A stretch of 64,000 nt of DNA from Parelaphostrongylus tenuis (taxonomy: Eukaryota > Nematoda > Chromadorea > Rhabditida > Metastrongylidae). The notes under the pieces are model-generated. The model saw only the letters and a list, made by a program, of their open reading frames with translations. It did no database searches and was not told where the DNA came from. Below, one piece after another: positions 11,401 through 21,573 of this stretch. The position numbers and the translations under genes were made by a program. Location of the stretch: the NCBI GenBank assembly GCA_019055375.1, contig JAHQIW010005882.1:62001-126000 (forward strand). Reading direction: 5' to 3'. The stretch's first letter is position 1, and each line of letters starts with the position of its first letter.

Positions 11401-14400
11401 AATTATGTGTAGTATGGTTTGGTAGGGTTAAGGACTGAGTTCTGGGACGGGCTATCGCTCAAGGTAACTCTGAAAATGTCGCAGAAGGAAAGGTAAACAC
11501 TAGCAGTTCCAACATTGACACTTTAAAAAGTTTGTGTTATTTCTTTCTCCCTTCTAGAAATGTAGTTTTTATTTATAAGTGTTGATTCTTTTTGTTATCT
11601 GACAGCAAAGAAAGGGGCGACCCCTTCCATGGCTAAGAACTTTTCATAAGAAGCTGAGTTATCATTCGACGGCTCAATTCTCTGGGTACAGCTGCATGTA
11701 GTCGGTTTCCCAAAGCAATGTTTTGAAAAACAAAAGCATCACAAAAATATGTTTACTTTCGAGCAAGCTCTTCTTCCAATCTACTTCAATATTTTACTGA
11801 CCATACGACAGCTCGAATTTTGAAAATTTCAGCGGTATGCCTGGCTTTTAGAAAGAAAATCTGAATGCGCTGTAGCAATTAGAAGAATATTGGATCTCGT
11901 AAACTTGGACCACCTTCTAAATCCCGCTCCCCATTTTGAATCCTTGAGAAAATGAGTTTTCTGATTTTTCTCAAAGTTCCAATTACCATTCGATAACCGA
12001 AAACTCGACAATTCTGAATGGATACTTTATTTCTGGATCGGCTTTCTTGATAAGCTCTCACAGTAAAATTAAAATTATCTTTTACACTCAAGATTTCTCA
12101 CTGAATCAAGCATTTCCTCCAAACTTTTAGTCATCGTTCGATAGCTCCGGTCTTGCTGATTCCAATAGTAACTTTGTTCTTGGAAATAACTTCTTATTGT
12201 ACTGTAGCAGCCAAAAGAAGGCTGCGTCTCGCAGGTTATCGATATGTTGCAAAAAGCGCTGTGGCTTTGAGGCATTGCTGCGAAGTTCCGCCCACATACA
12301 GAAGCAAAGAGTGCGCGTCGACTGCGAAACTCAAATTACTTCTAGCCGCTATAACACATTGGGAAGTTTTTTTTTTTCGAAATCCGAGTTTACCATTGAA
12401 GTCCACAGGATTAAAGCTATCGAATGATTACTGAAAGTCTTGGAAAAAGCTTAGCGTGGCGGGCAATGCTTCAGTGTGAAATATAGTTTTATTTCTATCG
12501 TGACAGCGTAGTTAGAAGGCCACAAGATAATATACAACACTGAATTTATCGAGATTTAAGACATGGAAAAACTACTATAACTCCATTGAGAGCTAGAAAG
12601 CGCGTTTCCATAGGAGGCTAAGCCAGGGTGAAAATAACGGAAAATTACCGAATCAATTCATCTTTGTTTATCTCTCTATAAAATCTATTCGCAGTAGTTT
12701 AGGAGATCGAAACAATGTAATGTCACTATTGTTCGTCAAAGATCTGCCGTTATTAGATGCGGACGACAACTTCACTATACAGACAGTTTGTGGTTATCAC
12801 CAGAATCATCTACGTTTCGTTATGGAAGACACGCCACTACGTGTCATGTTGGAAGAAATCAAAAAGGTAATGTCATCAGGGAGAATGTTCCATTTGACCG
12901 CTTTTTTAGCAATTATGTGATGTTATAAGTGTTGGATGGCCGCATAGTTTCACCGGCTTTTTCTATTTCAACTCGGTCGTTCTAAAAATGCCATGGTATG
13001 TTTGAGAATGTGCTAATAATTGATAAGTTGGCGGATACTTCAATACTACCGTAGTACCATCGCTCGCCGTCTAACCCTTTGAGGACCAACGTTATTAGCA
13101 GACGGCGTCACGCCGTCGCTTTCCCACGAGATGTGACGTCGCCTTACAGCAGCTGAGTGAGATTTGACGTCGCGCGGCTTGATACAAAACGTATCATGTG
13201 GTTCTCAAAGAGCTAAATGGAATGCATCACAGCAAAATGATATCTCGATGGACATCTCAAGCATCGACCAATCACCTCATATTGAAAAATCGACACACCA
13301 CGACATGGAGAATTTGGGCTGGATTGCGGTGCCACATCCATCGTATAGCCTTGATATTCTCCATTTCATTATCATCTCTTCCGCTCTCTAGAGCAGCATT
13401 TGCGAAAAAAAAAAACTTGGAAGACTACAATCAGCTCAAAAATGAATCCACCGACTTCTTTGGTTTCCAGCGTCGTTTCTTAATGGGCTGAAAGCTCCAA
13501 TCTGTGCCCAGCAAATGGCTGTATACCTTCGATATTGACGATGATCATTTGGTCAACTGATTTCTTCGATAAAATACAACTGAATTACCAAAAGTGTCGA
13601 AATGCAAAATAAATGATGAGATAATCTCCTGTAAATCCAATAATGTTGCATGCAAAACTATAAGCTTTGGGGAAGTTGAAACCTCGTCTTATGCTTCAAA
13701 GAAAGTGAGAAGGGGTCGCTAATCACTGTAACTAGTAGCGAGGTTCCTTGGCGATAAGTGCTTCCCTGACCAAGACATTGACGTCTGGTTGCTGAGAGCA
13801 TCGATATTTTGTATTGTAGAAAGAATGCTGGAAGAATAAGAGCCCCGGTAGTCCAGAGGTTATTACGCGCTCCTGGCAAAGGAGAGATCGAGAGTTCAAC
13901 TCTCGCTCGAATGTCGAAGTCTTGCATATTACTCAATATTAATGGATAATGTCGTTGAGTCATGTGGCTATCTTTCCACAACATCCATAGTAGCTTATCA
14001 ATCATTAACTGTCAATCTTTACTTTCAGGGTGACTGTCACTTAGCTATGGTTCAGCGCATTGTTTCTGCTGAGGATAGTGATCCTACCTACGAGCTTGTC
14101 GGTGTTGTTGGGCTTGAGGATATTGTGGGAGAAATTCCTCATGTTAGTTTACAACTTGTTCAACTGAGTTCTCCCATTTTGTTTTCATTGTTCGAATTTC
14201 GTTGACCAGAGGATGTTCAAGGGTCCATTTGTTATGAATTGTGCTCATCTATTAGAATTCTATTGATCTAACATCTTATTTCCGCTTTTCCCTGTTTATA
14301 AGGAATCTTTGGAAGGAATGCGTGAACCAAGTAAGGTTACTTGTAAAGTTAACCCTTTGCGTACGAGAAGAACACGGCGTTATCCCCGACTCGCCTCGTT

Positions 14401-17282
14401 TGGCGAGCAGTCCGTAGTGCCGAGTGGTTGCTGGTGTACTGATCATTGGGAAGAAGCTTGCTGTTTTGATCTTTCATCACGACTCTTCAGAGCAGATTTT
14501 TTAGTGTCGACTAGTTTTGAAAGTTTCTTCATAGACGTGAATCCAAAAAAATGCTCAAAAAGGTCAGTTTTCTGACAGATCGCTAATTTTTGATATGTTA
14601 CGTAGATCCATGGCTCACTAACGGAATAACGCACAGGTCCCTCAAAACTGACTGCATTCATTTCTATATAAGTTCTTCTTCAAGTCGTACACTGTAAGAT
14701 ATGAAAATATGCTTAGAATACGACTTCTACAACATCGTGGAGCGAGATGCGTAAATAGTTGAATTTGCGTCGTTGTCCCATTAGGTTTCGTACCAACAAG
14801 TAGTTAGTCATCAACAACTGAGTGTTTTTTTGCTATCGTACTTGTATCAGTAGAAGAACCTTCAACACCAATCGACATCAAAAGTTAACAATAAAGTTCC
14901 TCCCTGAAGCGACATGACAGGGCATCAGACCAGCGACCTTCTTCTCAATGACCCGCATCACTTGCATTACAAATTGCTAGTCTCGTGCGAAGGACACCGG
15001 ACTAGCGCCATGTTCCCCGTGGATAACATCGTTGATAAACCTCACGGCTGCTTTGGAGTGCCTGAGAATCGATTTCTGAGGGTCCTGTGACCGTTCAATA
15101 TGTGCTCAGTACTAAAATTTTGATGCTTCTCCTGCGATTCGATTGAGTATAAGAGCACTGGTGATCTGACATAAGATAGAGAAAAACGGAGCCTATTGTT
15201 CATTAATAATTCTCGTAGAAACGCGTGTGACGCAGAGGTTAGTGGTGCTCTGCTCCACACACTTAGTCGATCAAAATGGTTGATAGTTCAACCCCGTGCT
15301 CAAGGCCCACCAAGCCTCCATCCCTCCGGGATCTGTGTATTAGTGCGAGACTTGTCTGGAACGATAGCAGCACTGACTTGATACATCGATAGATAATTGC
15401 AAGTCAATCTATAGGTCAATTATTCACTCACCTCTGTCGATGCTAAATGGATACGAATGCGTGACCCATCTCTCGGGGATTGATTAATGTCGAAAGCTTT
15501 ATCCTTTTTACCCTGTCAAAACTTCTTTTAACATGTGTCTCTTGTACAGGCCTAGACCTGCTAGAGTATGAACGATAAAGAGGAGAATGGTAGTGCAATG
15601 ATGAGCACACACCCGCGGACGTGGGTGAAGACGGTTCAGTTCCACCCTGAGTGTTCTGCCTACACACATCATTAGGGAATTTTATCGGGATTTTGTTAGC
15701 AGCGGTTTTCAGCGCGACCTCGGCCATGATAATCCAATAATTACCACATAAGCGTTTGTTTATATGCATGGTTTCTTGGCCAAACGTCATTAATAGTGTT
15801 TATTCTAGGCTGAAATTGTAGACGAAACAGACGCCGTAATGGATCACGTGAATAGAACACGAGGGCACGGTGCGCAGGTAGTTAATGTTGTTTTTCTCAC
15901 AGATATTCTTGTTATCTCCCTCGTTATGTGAGGGGCTATCGAAATCTTGTGCTAGAAGTGTTTTTTCAATATTATCCTACCCAAAGATTTATTCAATGCT
16001 TATCTATTTGTTTCATCTTACGCCATCAAATGAAAGGACTAAGAATAAAGCTCTCTTCCATGATCAATCCTGTTGAGGGTTTCATCTTCATCGAGCATTG
16101 TGAGAGGGGATTGAATATGGTTTTTTTGTTATAAGTGGACAAATGAATAGCCAACCTAATTCGGTGGACAGGAACTTTTGAAAGGAGTGTTTAATAATCA
16201 TTTGAAGCTTAAATATCTGGCTGTAGTCTCACGTGGCCGGTTTTCGGAAAAGCTTTTGTTGGAATTGTTACAGAAAATACTCCTCAGGCTTCACGCACCC
16301 ATTTTTCTCTCAAGAAATAGCTCAATTTTTGGACATTTATTAATCGTTCTATAGCTTAATGTCCACTTTTTCCAACGCTGTGTTTGTTTTCTGGATATAC
16401 CGAATATATCGAATGATTTCTTATAGTGCAAAGAAAGAGTTCTGTCCTGCGAGGTGCAAGGCACAAATCTTTTCTTTCTCCTACAGCGCTATAAAAACAT
16501 TTTTTCTTAAAAGCAAACATATTTTCGACCTCTTCGAGACTTGTGCTATTGAATGAATATTAGCACTCTAAGGCAGGAGTATTGTTAAACAAAGCACATG
16601 CGAGATAAGGTGAAAAACGCATGTCATGTGAAACATATTTTTATTCTGAATGTTACCCCTTTATAGAAGGATGCAATAAAAATCGGCACGTAGGGCTCTA
16701 GCTCGAGATCTAAGCTTTCGAACTATTACTGACATTCGTACGAAAAGTTCCTCTAGAAGAGTCGGATATTCATTTGTCTCCTTATTATCTACTTTAGCAT
16801 ATACAAATATATATATACATGTATACTATATATATATATATATATATATAAATATATATATTTATTTTATGACCTCTCTAGTGCCTCCTGGTGGCCTACC
16901 TATATATCAGGTCAGGTCGTTTCGAGTGTTTTCTTAAGACCACTATTCAAATTTCAATATGCCTGATAATCATTATTTGAGCCGCGCATTTCAGTGGTCT
17001 ATCAAAGAGGGCTGACTTATACCGCAAGATTGAAACACATGTTTATGAATCAGTAATTATGGCGAGATTAGAAGAATGTCGGTTCTATAATCATTCTTAT
17101 TACACATTTTTCAGGCTCGTAACGTTTCATGTCTCATGGATTCTGACGAGCCATCACTAGTAATCAGTGTACAAATGCAATTAGTAGGCATGCAATGCCT
17201 CACCACCAGTCAGAAAGCTTTTCATTCTGATCGAATTAGCCAGTCAGTGCTCGAGAAACTAATTAAACTGCATTGTCATCGG
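8353..17282 (+). CDS. CNNM/cyclin M-type metal transport protein (partial, multi-exon)
   Basis: CNNM proteins are membrane proteins with a DUF21 transmembrane domain, a CBS-pair (Bateman) module and a cyclic-nucleotide-binding-like C-terminal domain. They act in Mg2+ homeostasis. Exons read here: 8353-8417, 8506-8604, 12695-12866, 14029-14142, 15809-15877 and 17115-17282. They give GLFSGFNLGLMPLTPQELM (start of DUF21), FVKDLPLLDADDNF, HLRFVMEDTPLRVMLEE, GDCHLAMVQRIVS, YELVGVVGLEDIVGEI (CBS2) and AEIVDETDAV. Phases agree across the last four. Introns hold SINEs and a mariner relic. Odd: about 180 residues expected between 'LMLIQKA' and 'FVKDL' (rest of DUF21, CBS1) were not found in 8,605-12,694. 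VGLEDIVGEI also departs from the usual VTLEDIVEEI. No exons after 17,282 were recognised. It is either an incomplete assembly or a decaying paralogue. Confidence 0.8.
8506..8604 (+). CDS. CNNM exon: start of DUF21 domain
   Basis: Encodes VVSCLLALTGLFSGFNLGLM followed by PLTPQELMLIQKA. It matches the hallmark first transmembrane helix of CNNM/DUF21 proteins (LSGLFSGLNLGLM, then xLxPxEL). The exon lies between aatgacag and gtaattaa and ends in phase 1, which implies that the next coding exon starts with two bases of a split codon. Confidence 0.85.
8945..9125 (+). repeat. GC-rich dispersed repeat, copy 1
   Basis: Begins aaccctttaacgattagcgt, contains tatcacgccgtcccttgagc, and ends gagatttgacgtcacgcagt. 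It is markedly more GC-rich than its surroundings. A shorter relative in the same orientation lies at 13,073-13,180. Both are in CNNM introns or gaps. Confidence 0.6.
9540..9800 (+). repeat. tRNA-derived SINE
   Basis: The head gtggcacagtggttagaggg, the B-box region ggtcgatgattcgatcc and the body actaagccttccatctctg follow the consensus. A small internal duplication of tctaattcgatcctgc is visible just after the B box. Confidence 0.75.
10270..10450. repeat. Hairpin-type element with GTT/ATT repeats
   Basis: A run of (gttatt)-type repeats near 10,305-10,335 is followed by gttgatgtttcggcgaagcc and acaacggctgctactaccaa. The outer parts (gcagtagtagtaat and gctgctactacc) are roughly inverted. It is similar in design to the element at 50,405-50,560. 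Confidence 0.45.
10930..11200 (+). repeat. tRNA-derived SINE, diverged
   Basis: The head agcgtgtcgcgcaatgtaaa is badly eroded. The body is clear: cgcgttgcacacgacgtcga, atctgggaggatcagagcac and gattgatcaacgcggagagc. Confidence 0.65.
11820..12470. repeat. Dispersed repeat modules
   Basis: Modules such as gaattttgaatccttgagaa, cattcgataaccgaaa and tactgtagcagccaaaagaa occur here. Relatives were seen near 200-700, 16.3-16.6 kb and 44.7-44.9 kb. No coding exon was recognised. Several short open frames are chance products of these modules. Confidence 0.4.
12695..12866 (+). CDS. CNNM exon: end of CBS1 / start of CBS2
   Basis: After attcgcag it reads GDRNNVMSLLFVKDLPLLDA, then DDNFTIQTVCGYHQNHLRFV and MEDTPLRVMLEEIKK, and stops at a gtaatg donor. 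This is the conserved CNNM linker 'FVKDLxLLDPDDN' plus the first part of CBS2. It joins in phase 0 to the exon at 14,029. Confidence 0.92.
13073..13180 (+). repeat. GC-rich dispersed repeat, copy 2
   Basis: Shares aaccctttgaggaccaacgt, gacggcgtcacgccgtcg and gagatttgacgtcgcgcg with the copy at 8,945-9,125. It directly precedes the mariner relic in the same CNNM intron. Confidence 0.55.
13240..13600 (+). pseudogene. Mariner transposase relic, C-terminal
   Basis: Reads MENLGWIAVPHPSYSLDILH, equivalent to the mariner 'LGWEVLPHPPYSPDLAPSD' block, but with the third Asp region destroyed. It then gives AKKKNLEDYNQLKNESTDFF, equivalent to the segment after the DDE core. Several frame changes follow. 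It sits inside the CNNM intron between exons 12,695-12,866 and 14,029-14,142. Confidence 0.75.
13835..13945 (+). repeat. tRNA-like SINE head
   Basis: gccccggtagtccagaggtt and gagagttcaactctcgctc look like the A-box region and T-arm of a degenerate tRNA. The tail gtcttgcatattactc matches the relative at 8,065-8,175. It is not a full cloverleaf. Confidence 0.45.
14029..14142 (+). CDS. CNNM exon: CBS2 core
   Basis: Encodes 38 residues: GDCHLAMVQRIVSAEDSDPT, then YELVGVVGLEDIVGEIPH. Boundaries are tactttcag and gttagt, both phase 0. The family usually has VTLEDIVEEIL here, so the Thr-to-Gly and Glu-to-Gly differences are notable in an otherwise conserved stretch. Confidence 0.93.
15222..15510 (+). 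repeat. tRNA-derived SINE, diverged
   Basis: The head gtgtgacgcagaggttagtg and B-box region gttgatagttcaacccc are followed by aaggcccaccaagcctccat and gattgattaatgtcgaaagc. It lies in the CNNM intron before exon 15,809. Confidence 0.7.
15590..15685 (+). repeat. tRNA-like fragment
   Basis: Contains gtagtgcaatgatgagcaca and gacggttcagttccaccc, an A-box-like and B-box-like pair with tRNA spacing. The folding is poor, so it is probably another SINE head rather than a tRNA gene. Confidence 0.3.
15809..15877 (+). CDS. CNNM exon after CBS2
   Basis: Encodes AEIVDETDAVMDHVNRTRGH and GAQ (23 residues, phase 0 at both ends) between tattctag and gtagtt. The sequence AEI(V/I)DETD directly follows CBS2 in CNNM proteins. 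Confidence 0.92.
16140..16660. repeat. Dispersed repeat unit A
   Basis: Shares ordered motifs (ggacaggaacttttgaaagg, atcatttgaagcttaaatat, ctacagcgctataaaaac) with units at 17,330-17,780, 17,960-18,340 and 28,760-29,010. It is probably a non-autonomous DNA element. No termini could be fixed. Confidence 0.5.
16815..16866. repeat. TA microsatellite
   Basis: A run of alternating TA, broken by a few substitutions, flanked by atacatgtatac-like sequence. Confidence 0.9.
16915..17020 (+). mobile_element. MITE terminal fragment
   Basis: Contains gagtgttttcttaagaccac, attcaaatttcaatatgcc and tgataatcattatttgagcc. These are terminal sequences of the palindromic MITE family described at 42,368-42,631. 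Confidence 0.65.
17115..17282 (+). CDS. CNNM exon: C-terminal domain start
   Basis: 56 codons between tttttcag and gtaagtta, phase 0. Reads SLVISVQMQLVGMQCLTTSQ and then KAFHSDRISQSVLEKLIKL. This corresponds to the CNNM segment 'ISPQLxLAxxxFLxTxxxxFxPxxxSxxVLxxLI' that opens the cyclic-nucleotide-binding-like domain. The exon for the β-roll of that domain was not identified downstream. Confidence 0.85.
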
Positions 17283-17329
17283 GTAAGTTATAATCGCTAG
17301 TTGTTATTTTGGTACTTGTCCATCATGGG

Positions 17330-18340
17330 GTGACAGATGAAAAACGTTCTTATTCGCTGGACAGGAGCTTTTCACAGGAGTGTTAGAAATCATTCAAAAG
17401 CTTAGTTCTCTGGCTGAAGCCTATTTAGCCCGCTTTTCAAAAAAAAACTTTTCTAACGTCTTAAAATCCGGAATAAAATTATGTTTCACACGACCACGTG
17501 TTTTTTCTTATCCCGCTTATATTTCTTTGTACAGATTTCCTTCCTCAGATTCGTAGAAGTGGTTTCGATAGCACAGCTTTCGAAATGCTCAAAAATGTAT
17601 TTGCTTTTTGGAAAAGCTGTTTTGATGGCGCTGTAGGAGTAAGAAAATATTTGTACATGGCGGGACGGAGCTCTTTCTTTAGACTATTCGTAATCATTTG
17701 ATAACTTAAGCAGCAATGGTTGCAACGCTGTGATAAGATCAAGTTTTACATTTTCGTCGAACTTGTTTACCGGTTACCATCAGGTCGAGAGGAGAGGGAG
17801 GCAATTGATTGATGCCTATGGCCGTTGGATGTGTGGGGCGTATTTTTTAAATTGTGAGTAAGTTCTCCGCTTTGAAGAAGCTCCAGAAAATAATGACTCG
17901 GATATCACAAAAGTTTCGCTGCCCATTGATATGCTTTTTGTGCTTCCAGCGGAATGGCACGCGTGGCAGAAATGAAGGCGCACGGCAGGTGTAAAGCTTA
18001 ATCGGAATCATTTGAAAGCTCGAACTTCTGACTCGATTTTTACGTGCGTGGTTTTTCAAAACACCCCTTTATGGCACTGTGAAGCCAAAACCGTGTTTTA
18101 TACAACCACGTGCTTTTTCTTTTTATCTCGCTTATTTCGCTGAACAAAATTCTCCTTTGTGTATTAGTATTCAGAAGTAGCACATGTTTCGAAAACTCAA
18201 AAATGTGTTTGCTTTCTATAAAAGCACTTTTGATTGCTTTATAGGAGAAAGGAAATATTTGCGTTTGAGTCTCGCCGAAAAGAGCTATTGCTTTAGACTA
18301 TTAGTAATTATTCGATGTCGTAAATTCTGATGACTGTCTC
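17330..18340. repeat. Two tandem diverged copies of repeat unit A
   Basis: Copies at about 17,330-17,780 and 17,960-18,340 share, in the same order, tcatttgaaagctcgaact-like, ccacgtgctttttcttt-like, ctcaaaaatgtgtttgcttt and gtttagactatt motifs. Each open frame inside (for example 17,498-17,701) is a by-product. Confidence 0.6.
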
Positions 18341-18784
18341 GTTATGCTTACTCTTCAAAAATGCCGTTTAAACAGAGATAGTCGCTTAAGTTTCACATTT
18401 TCGACCACCTTACTTACCGGCTAATTCACGGAGCGGGAGCATCGATCGCGTTCAAAATTTTGCTAATTAATTGGAGATTTTTTCGTCCCAGCTGCAAAAC
18501 CTTTCGATGAAAAAGTATGATTCTGATGCTACAAAAAATCCTCTACACGCTGATATGCTTTTCGTGCTTCCAGCGGTTTATACGAATGGTAAAAAGATAG
18601 CGTAAGGCGAATGAGGGCTACATCTTATATATGAATGCTACTGCGTTATGAAAGGGTGTTTCAAATAAACGGGGACGTAGAGCTGTAACTAGAGATTTAA
18701 GGGTTCGAATGATCATCAACGCTTTTATGAAAGTTCCTGTGCAGCCAGTGAGACAGGTTTTCAAATTCGTTGCCATCTAACATA

Positions 18785-19085
18785 AAGATAAAATAAAAGG
18801 ATAAAGCTCTCCGCGTTGATCAATCCCTGAGGGATGCGCTATGCATTCTACTCCAATTTTTAACTTCGTCTGAGGTGACTGAATGCATATCTGGCCTTTA
18901 CAATGACTCGCGGAGGCCTCCCGCTGAACCGAATCAGTACTGCTTATCTTTCCAGACATGCCTGAGACCTGTCTGGTACCAATTTACCGACCAGGAGGGG
19001 TGGAGGGCTTGGTGAGCCATGAGCGCGAGATCGAACCATTGACCTCGTGTGCGACGCAGGGCACATCTAACCACTGCTTTGGACG
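18785..19085 (-). repeat. tRNA-derived SINE, near full length
   Basis: The reverse complement matches the SINE consensus closely from the tRNA-like head (high-coordinate end) to the tail gataaagctctccgcgttga at the low end. Its head faces the head of the plus-strand SINE at 19,274. Confidence 0.85.
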
Positions 19086-19149
19086 TTGGAGGTGTCATCT
19101 AACATATAGGTTCCAAATGCTCTAAACATAGGAGCACGACTGTAGATTA

Positions 19150-19273
19150 CATTTTTATACACGTGGATACATGTACATGCATATGTAATATCTATATATA
19201 TGCGTATGTATGCTCATTTATATACGTATATATATAAAAAATATATACATATAATATATATATGTATATATAT
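19150..19273. repeat. TA-rich microsatellite between two SINEs
   Basis: Repeated tatata/tatgtata runs fill the interval between the two head-to-head SINEs. Confidence 0.85.
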
Positions 19274-19580
19274 CAGAGTGCATGTGGCGCAGTGGTTAGA
19301 GGTGCCCTGCGTCGCACACGAGGTCACTGGTTCGATCTCCCACTCATGGCTCACCAAGCCATCCATCCCTCCGGGGTAGGTAAATTGGTACCAGACAGGT
19401 CTCAGACTTGTCTGGGAGGATAAACAGGACTAACTCGGTTCAGCGGGGGGCCACCGCGAGTCATTGTAAAGGCCAGATGTGCATTCAATCACCTCAAACG
19501 AAGTTAAAAATTGAAGTCGAATGCATGGCGCATCCCTCAGGGATAGATTAACGCCGAAAACTTTATCCTTTTATCCTTTA
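19274..19580 (+). repeat. tRNA-derived SINE, near full length
   Basis: Starts gcatgtggcgcagtggttag (A box), has actggttcgatctcccac (B box), and ends aacgccgaaaactttatcc followed by a TA tract at about 19,580-19,615. It is very close to the copy at 43,735-44,036. Confidence 0.88.
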
Positions 19581-19781
19581 TATATATATATTATATATAT
19601 ATATATATATATATCATTGGTATCTTGTATCAATCCATAGCCGTTCGTCAATTTGCTACCCAAAAGTTGCCCTATGGGTTGTGCATTGTAGATTGTTTTC
19701 ACCCAGGATCCTTATGAGAAGTCTCACTGCCAAGTTGATTGTTAACCTGTTGTTTGTATGACCTTTTGCTGAAGCGGAGCC

Positions 19782-20081
19782 TTATCTACTCCAGTCGTAC
19801 GGATGCTCGAGTTCATCAAGTGTGTGAATCATTTTGTTCTCACACTTTTTTTTCGTTATGTCGATACCTCTTTGGTCAATGGTTATCTTCGGTATTTGGC
19901 GGTTTGATACGCTAGTACTTTTTGCTCTAAATTCATCATCTGTGATACACGGTCCATTCTTCAAAAGGTCTCTTTCCTCTTGGATTTGGGTTCGGCTTAG
20001 TTCGAAAATCTTCTTCTTTGTTATGCATATCGTTCTTCTATCTGTTTTTATGTCCTCTGGTCGAGTCAATTGTTTCTGAAC
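19782..20081 (-). CDS. Possible minus-strand terminal exon, unknown protein
   Basis: A charged open frame preceded by a weak acceptor (tatctcaag on the minus strand). It reads VQKQLTRPEDIKTDRRTICI, then KNGPCITDDEFRAKS, and ends HTLDELEHPYDWSR. Composition (Lys/Arg/Asp/Glu rich, no low complexity) looks more protein-like than its plus-strand shadow. It may join the exon at 20,332-20,453, but no donor links them convincingly. It could also be part of an unrecognised transposon. Confidence 0.3.
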   Translation of the reverse strand, partial: VQKQLTRPEDIKTDRRTICITKKKIFELSRTQIQEERDLLKNGPCITDDEFRAKSTSVSNRQIPKITIDQRGIDITKKKCENKMIHTLDELEHPYDWSR

Positions 20082-20331
20082 TCTTGAGATAGCACTGCTA
20101 CAGTATCTCTATGTGGATTGAATGATATGAGCCGTCCTCTTTCTGACTGTTACCAATTTGCCCACCTTAGAATGATGGAAGACTTGATGAACCTTGCGGG
20201 TTCAACCCAGGATCTTGTTCGTGATCAACTCAGCGGCCTAGTTTTGAATACTATCAGTGGCATAGATCTTTAGCTGAAACGTTTTCTAATAGTTACTGCA
20301 CTTATATTATGACCATTCGTCTTTCCGTTCC

Positions 20332-20453
20332 CTAAGTTGTGCGTTTTCCGACTTCTTTTTTCATCAGTATTGCTGTACTAATTTCTTCTGCCTCCTTCTG
20401 GTCAGCTATGAAAGCAAAGAGTTGATCTTTATTTTCTTCGACCATTTCAATAG
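20332..20453 (-). CDS. Possible minus-strand terminal exon, helical charged segment
   Basis: After tactattgcag on the minus strand it reads IEMVEENKDQLFAFIADQKE, then AEEISTAILMKKEVGKRTT and a stop. The length is 2 + 120 nt and the acceptor is good. The sequence is strongly helical and coiled-coil-like. No family was recognised. Confidence 0.38.
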
Positions 20454-20594
20454 CTGCAATAGTAAAATATATGGATTCTTTGAGAGCAAACGTTACGCAT
20501 TCTTCGATTGATATTCTCAGATTGGTTAGTGTCTGCGGCCTTCAACCCCAATGATCCAATTCTTCCTCCGATGTTATATATCCACGAATACTGA

Positions 20595-20700
20595 TAAATA
20601 AGCAGGCTACAAACAAACGGGAGTTGAACCAGCGTCCCACCTATGCCGGAGGCCCCGTGCTCTGCTGTCACTCTGCGATGTAGGGCAGGGCATCAGCATG
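20595..20700 (-). repeat. tRNA-like SINE head
   Basis: On the minus strand it has a tRNA-like A region (gcagagcacggggcctcc) and, near 20,610, cgctggttcaactcccgttt as B box. It resembles the degenerate tRNA-like block at 43,650-43,735. Confidence 0.45.
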
Positions 20701-21424
20701 TTAACAACCCTTCTCGGATTATCTTTTGACTCTCAATCTTTTTTCTTCAAAATCGTAAAGTGTGGAAAGCTGGTCCATTGTGTTCGTGGGAAACTGGCGA
20801 TACAATGCCCACATTTACAACACCGGTTTTCCTGGAATGAAGTGCTGTATAATTTTGAAAAGAGAGTACTGACCAGACACGTACCTATCAATACCGAAAT
20901 GTGTGAATAATAGGTGAGGAGATAAATGCTGTCGGAGTGGGCAAAATGGGGGGTCTTTTCAAAAGCAGTCACTTAAGGGTTACCGCTTGAACGCTGTTTA
21001 TTACGTGACACACACATTTCCAGTTTTGGATATTAATCTAGTAGGTTGCAATTACGACATCTGTCAAACGTTCATAGCACAGATTTTCAGTAGATTTGAT
21101 GAGTTGTGGAAAAAAACCGTGTCATTTTCCCCACTGATATTGCCTGCGTAGAATATGGGACGTCATCAATATAGCATTAGGAAGTCACTTTCAATGAAAA
21201 TAAATGACATCTGTCGATTTACTATATTGAAGCTAATAGCGCCTATTTAAGTTTTCCAATAAGACTAGGTGGTTTTTGAAATTTTTCCAGATTACCGTAA
21301 AGTGCTTCTATTAGAATTAGTTGGCATTAATTGAAGCTTTGAAAACGAAAGACTGTTAGTGTGGAGGGATTCAGTGTTTCCATTTCTTCATTTTCAAGAT
21401 CACATATGAAAGAAGGCTAAATAC

Positions 21425-21474
<50 letters not shown>

Positions 21475-21476
21475 TC
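21425..21476. repeat. TA microsatellite
   Basis: Two alternating TA runs separated by tatgta, just upstream of a minus-strand SINE. Confidence 0.9.
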
Positions 21477-21573
21477 TTCTGTATATATGTACGTAGACAA
21501 ATATGTACGTTGGTATATATGTGTATACACATGCATATACATGTTTATATATGTGCAAATATATCTATAAAGG

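Noticed and set aside
20698..20910. Plus-strand frame containing GKLVHCVRGKLAIQ as the missing CNNM C-terminal exon
   Set aside because: The hydrophobic β-roll text of the CNNM cyclic-nucleotide-like domain is absent and there are no matching splice sites in phase.
16800..21480. TA-rich runs as replication origin, telomere-like or CRISPR-type repeats
   Set aside because: They are simple dinucleotide microsatellites with no spacer-repeat pattern and no telomeric hexamers.
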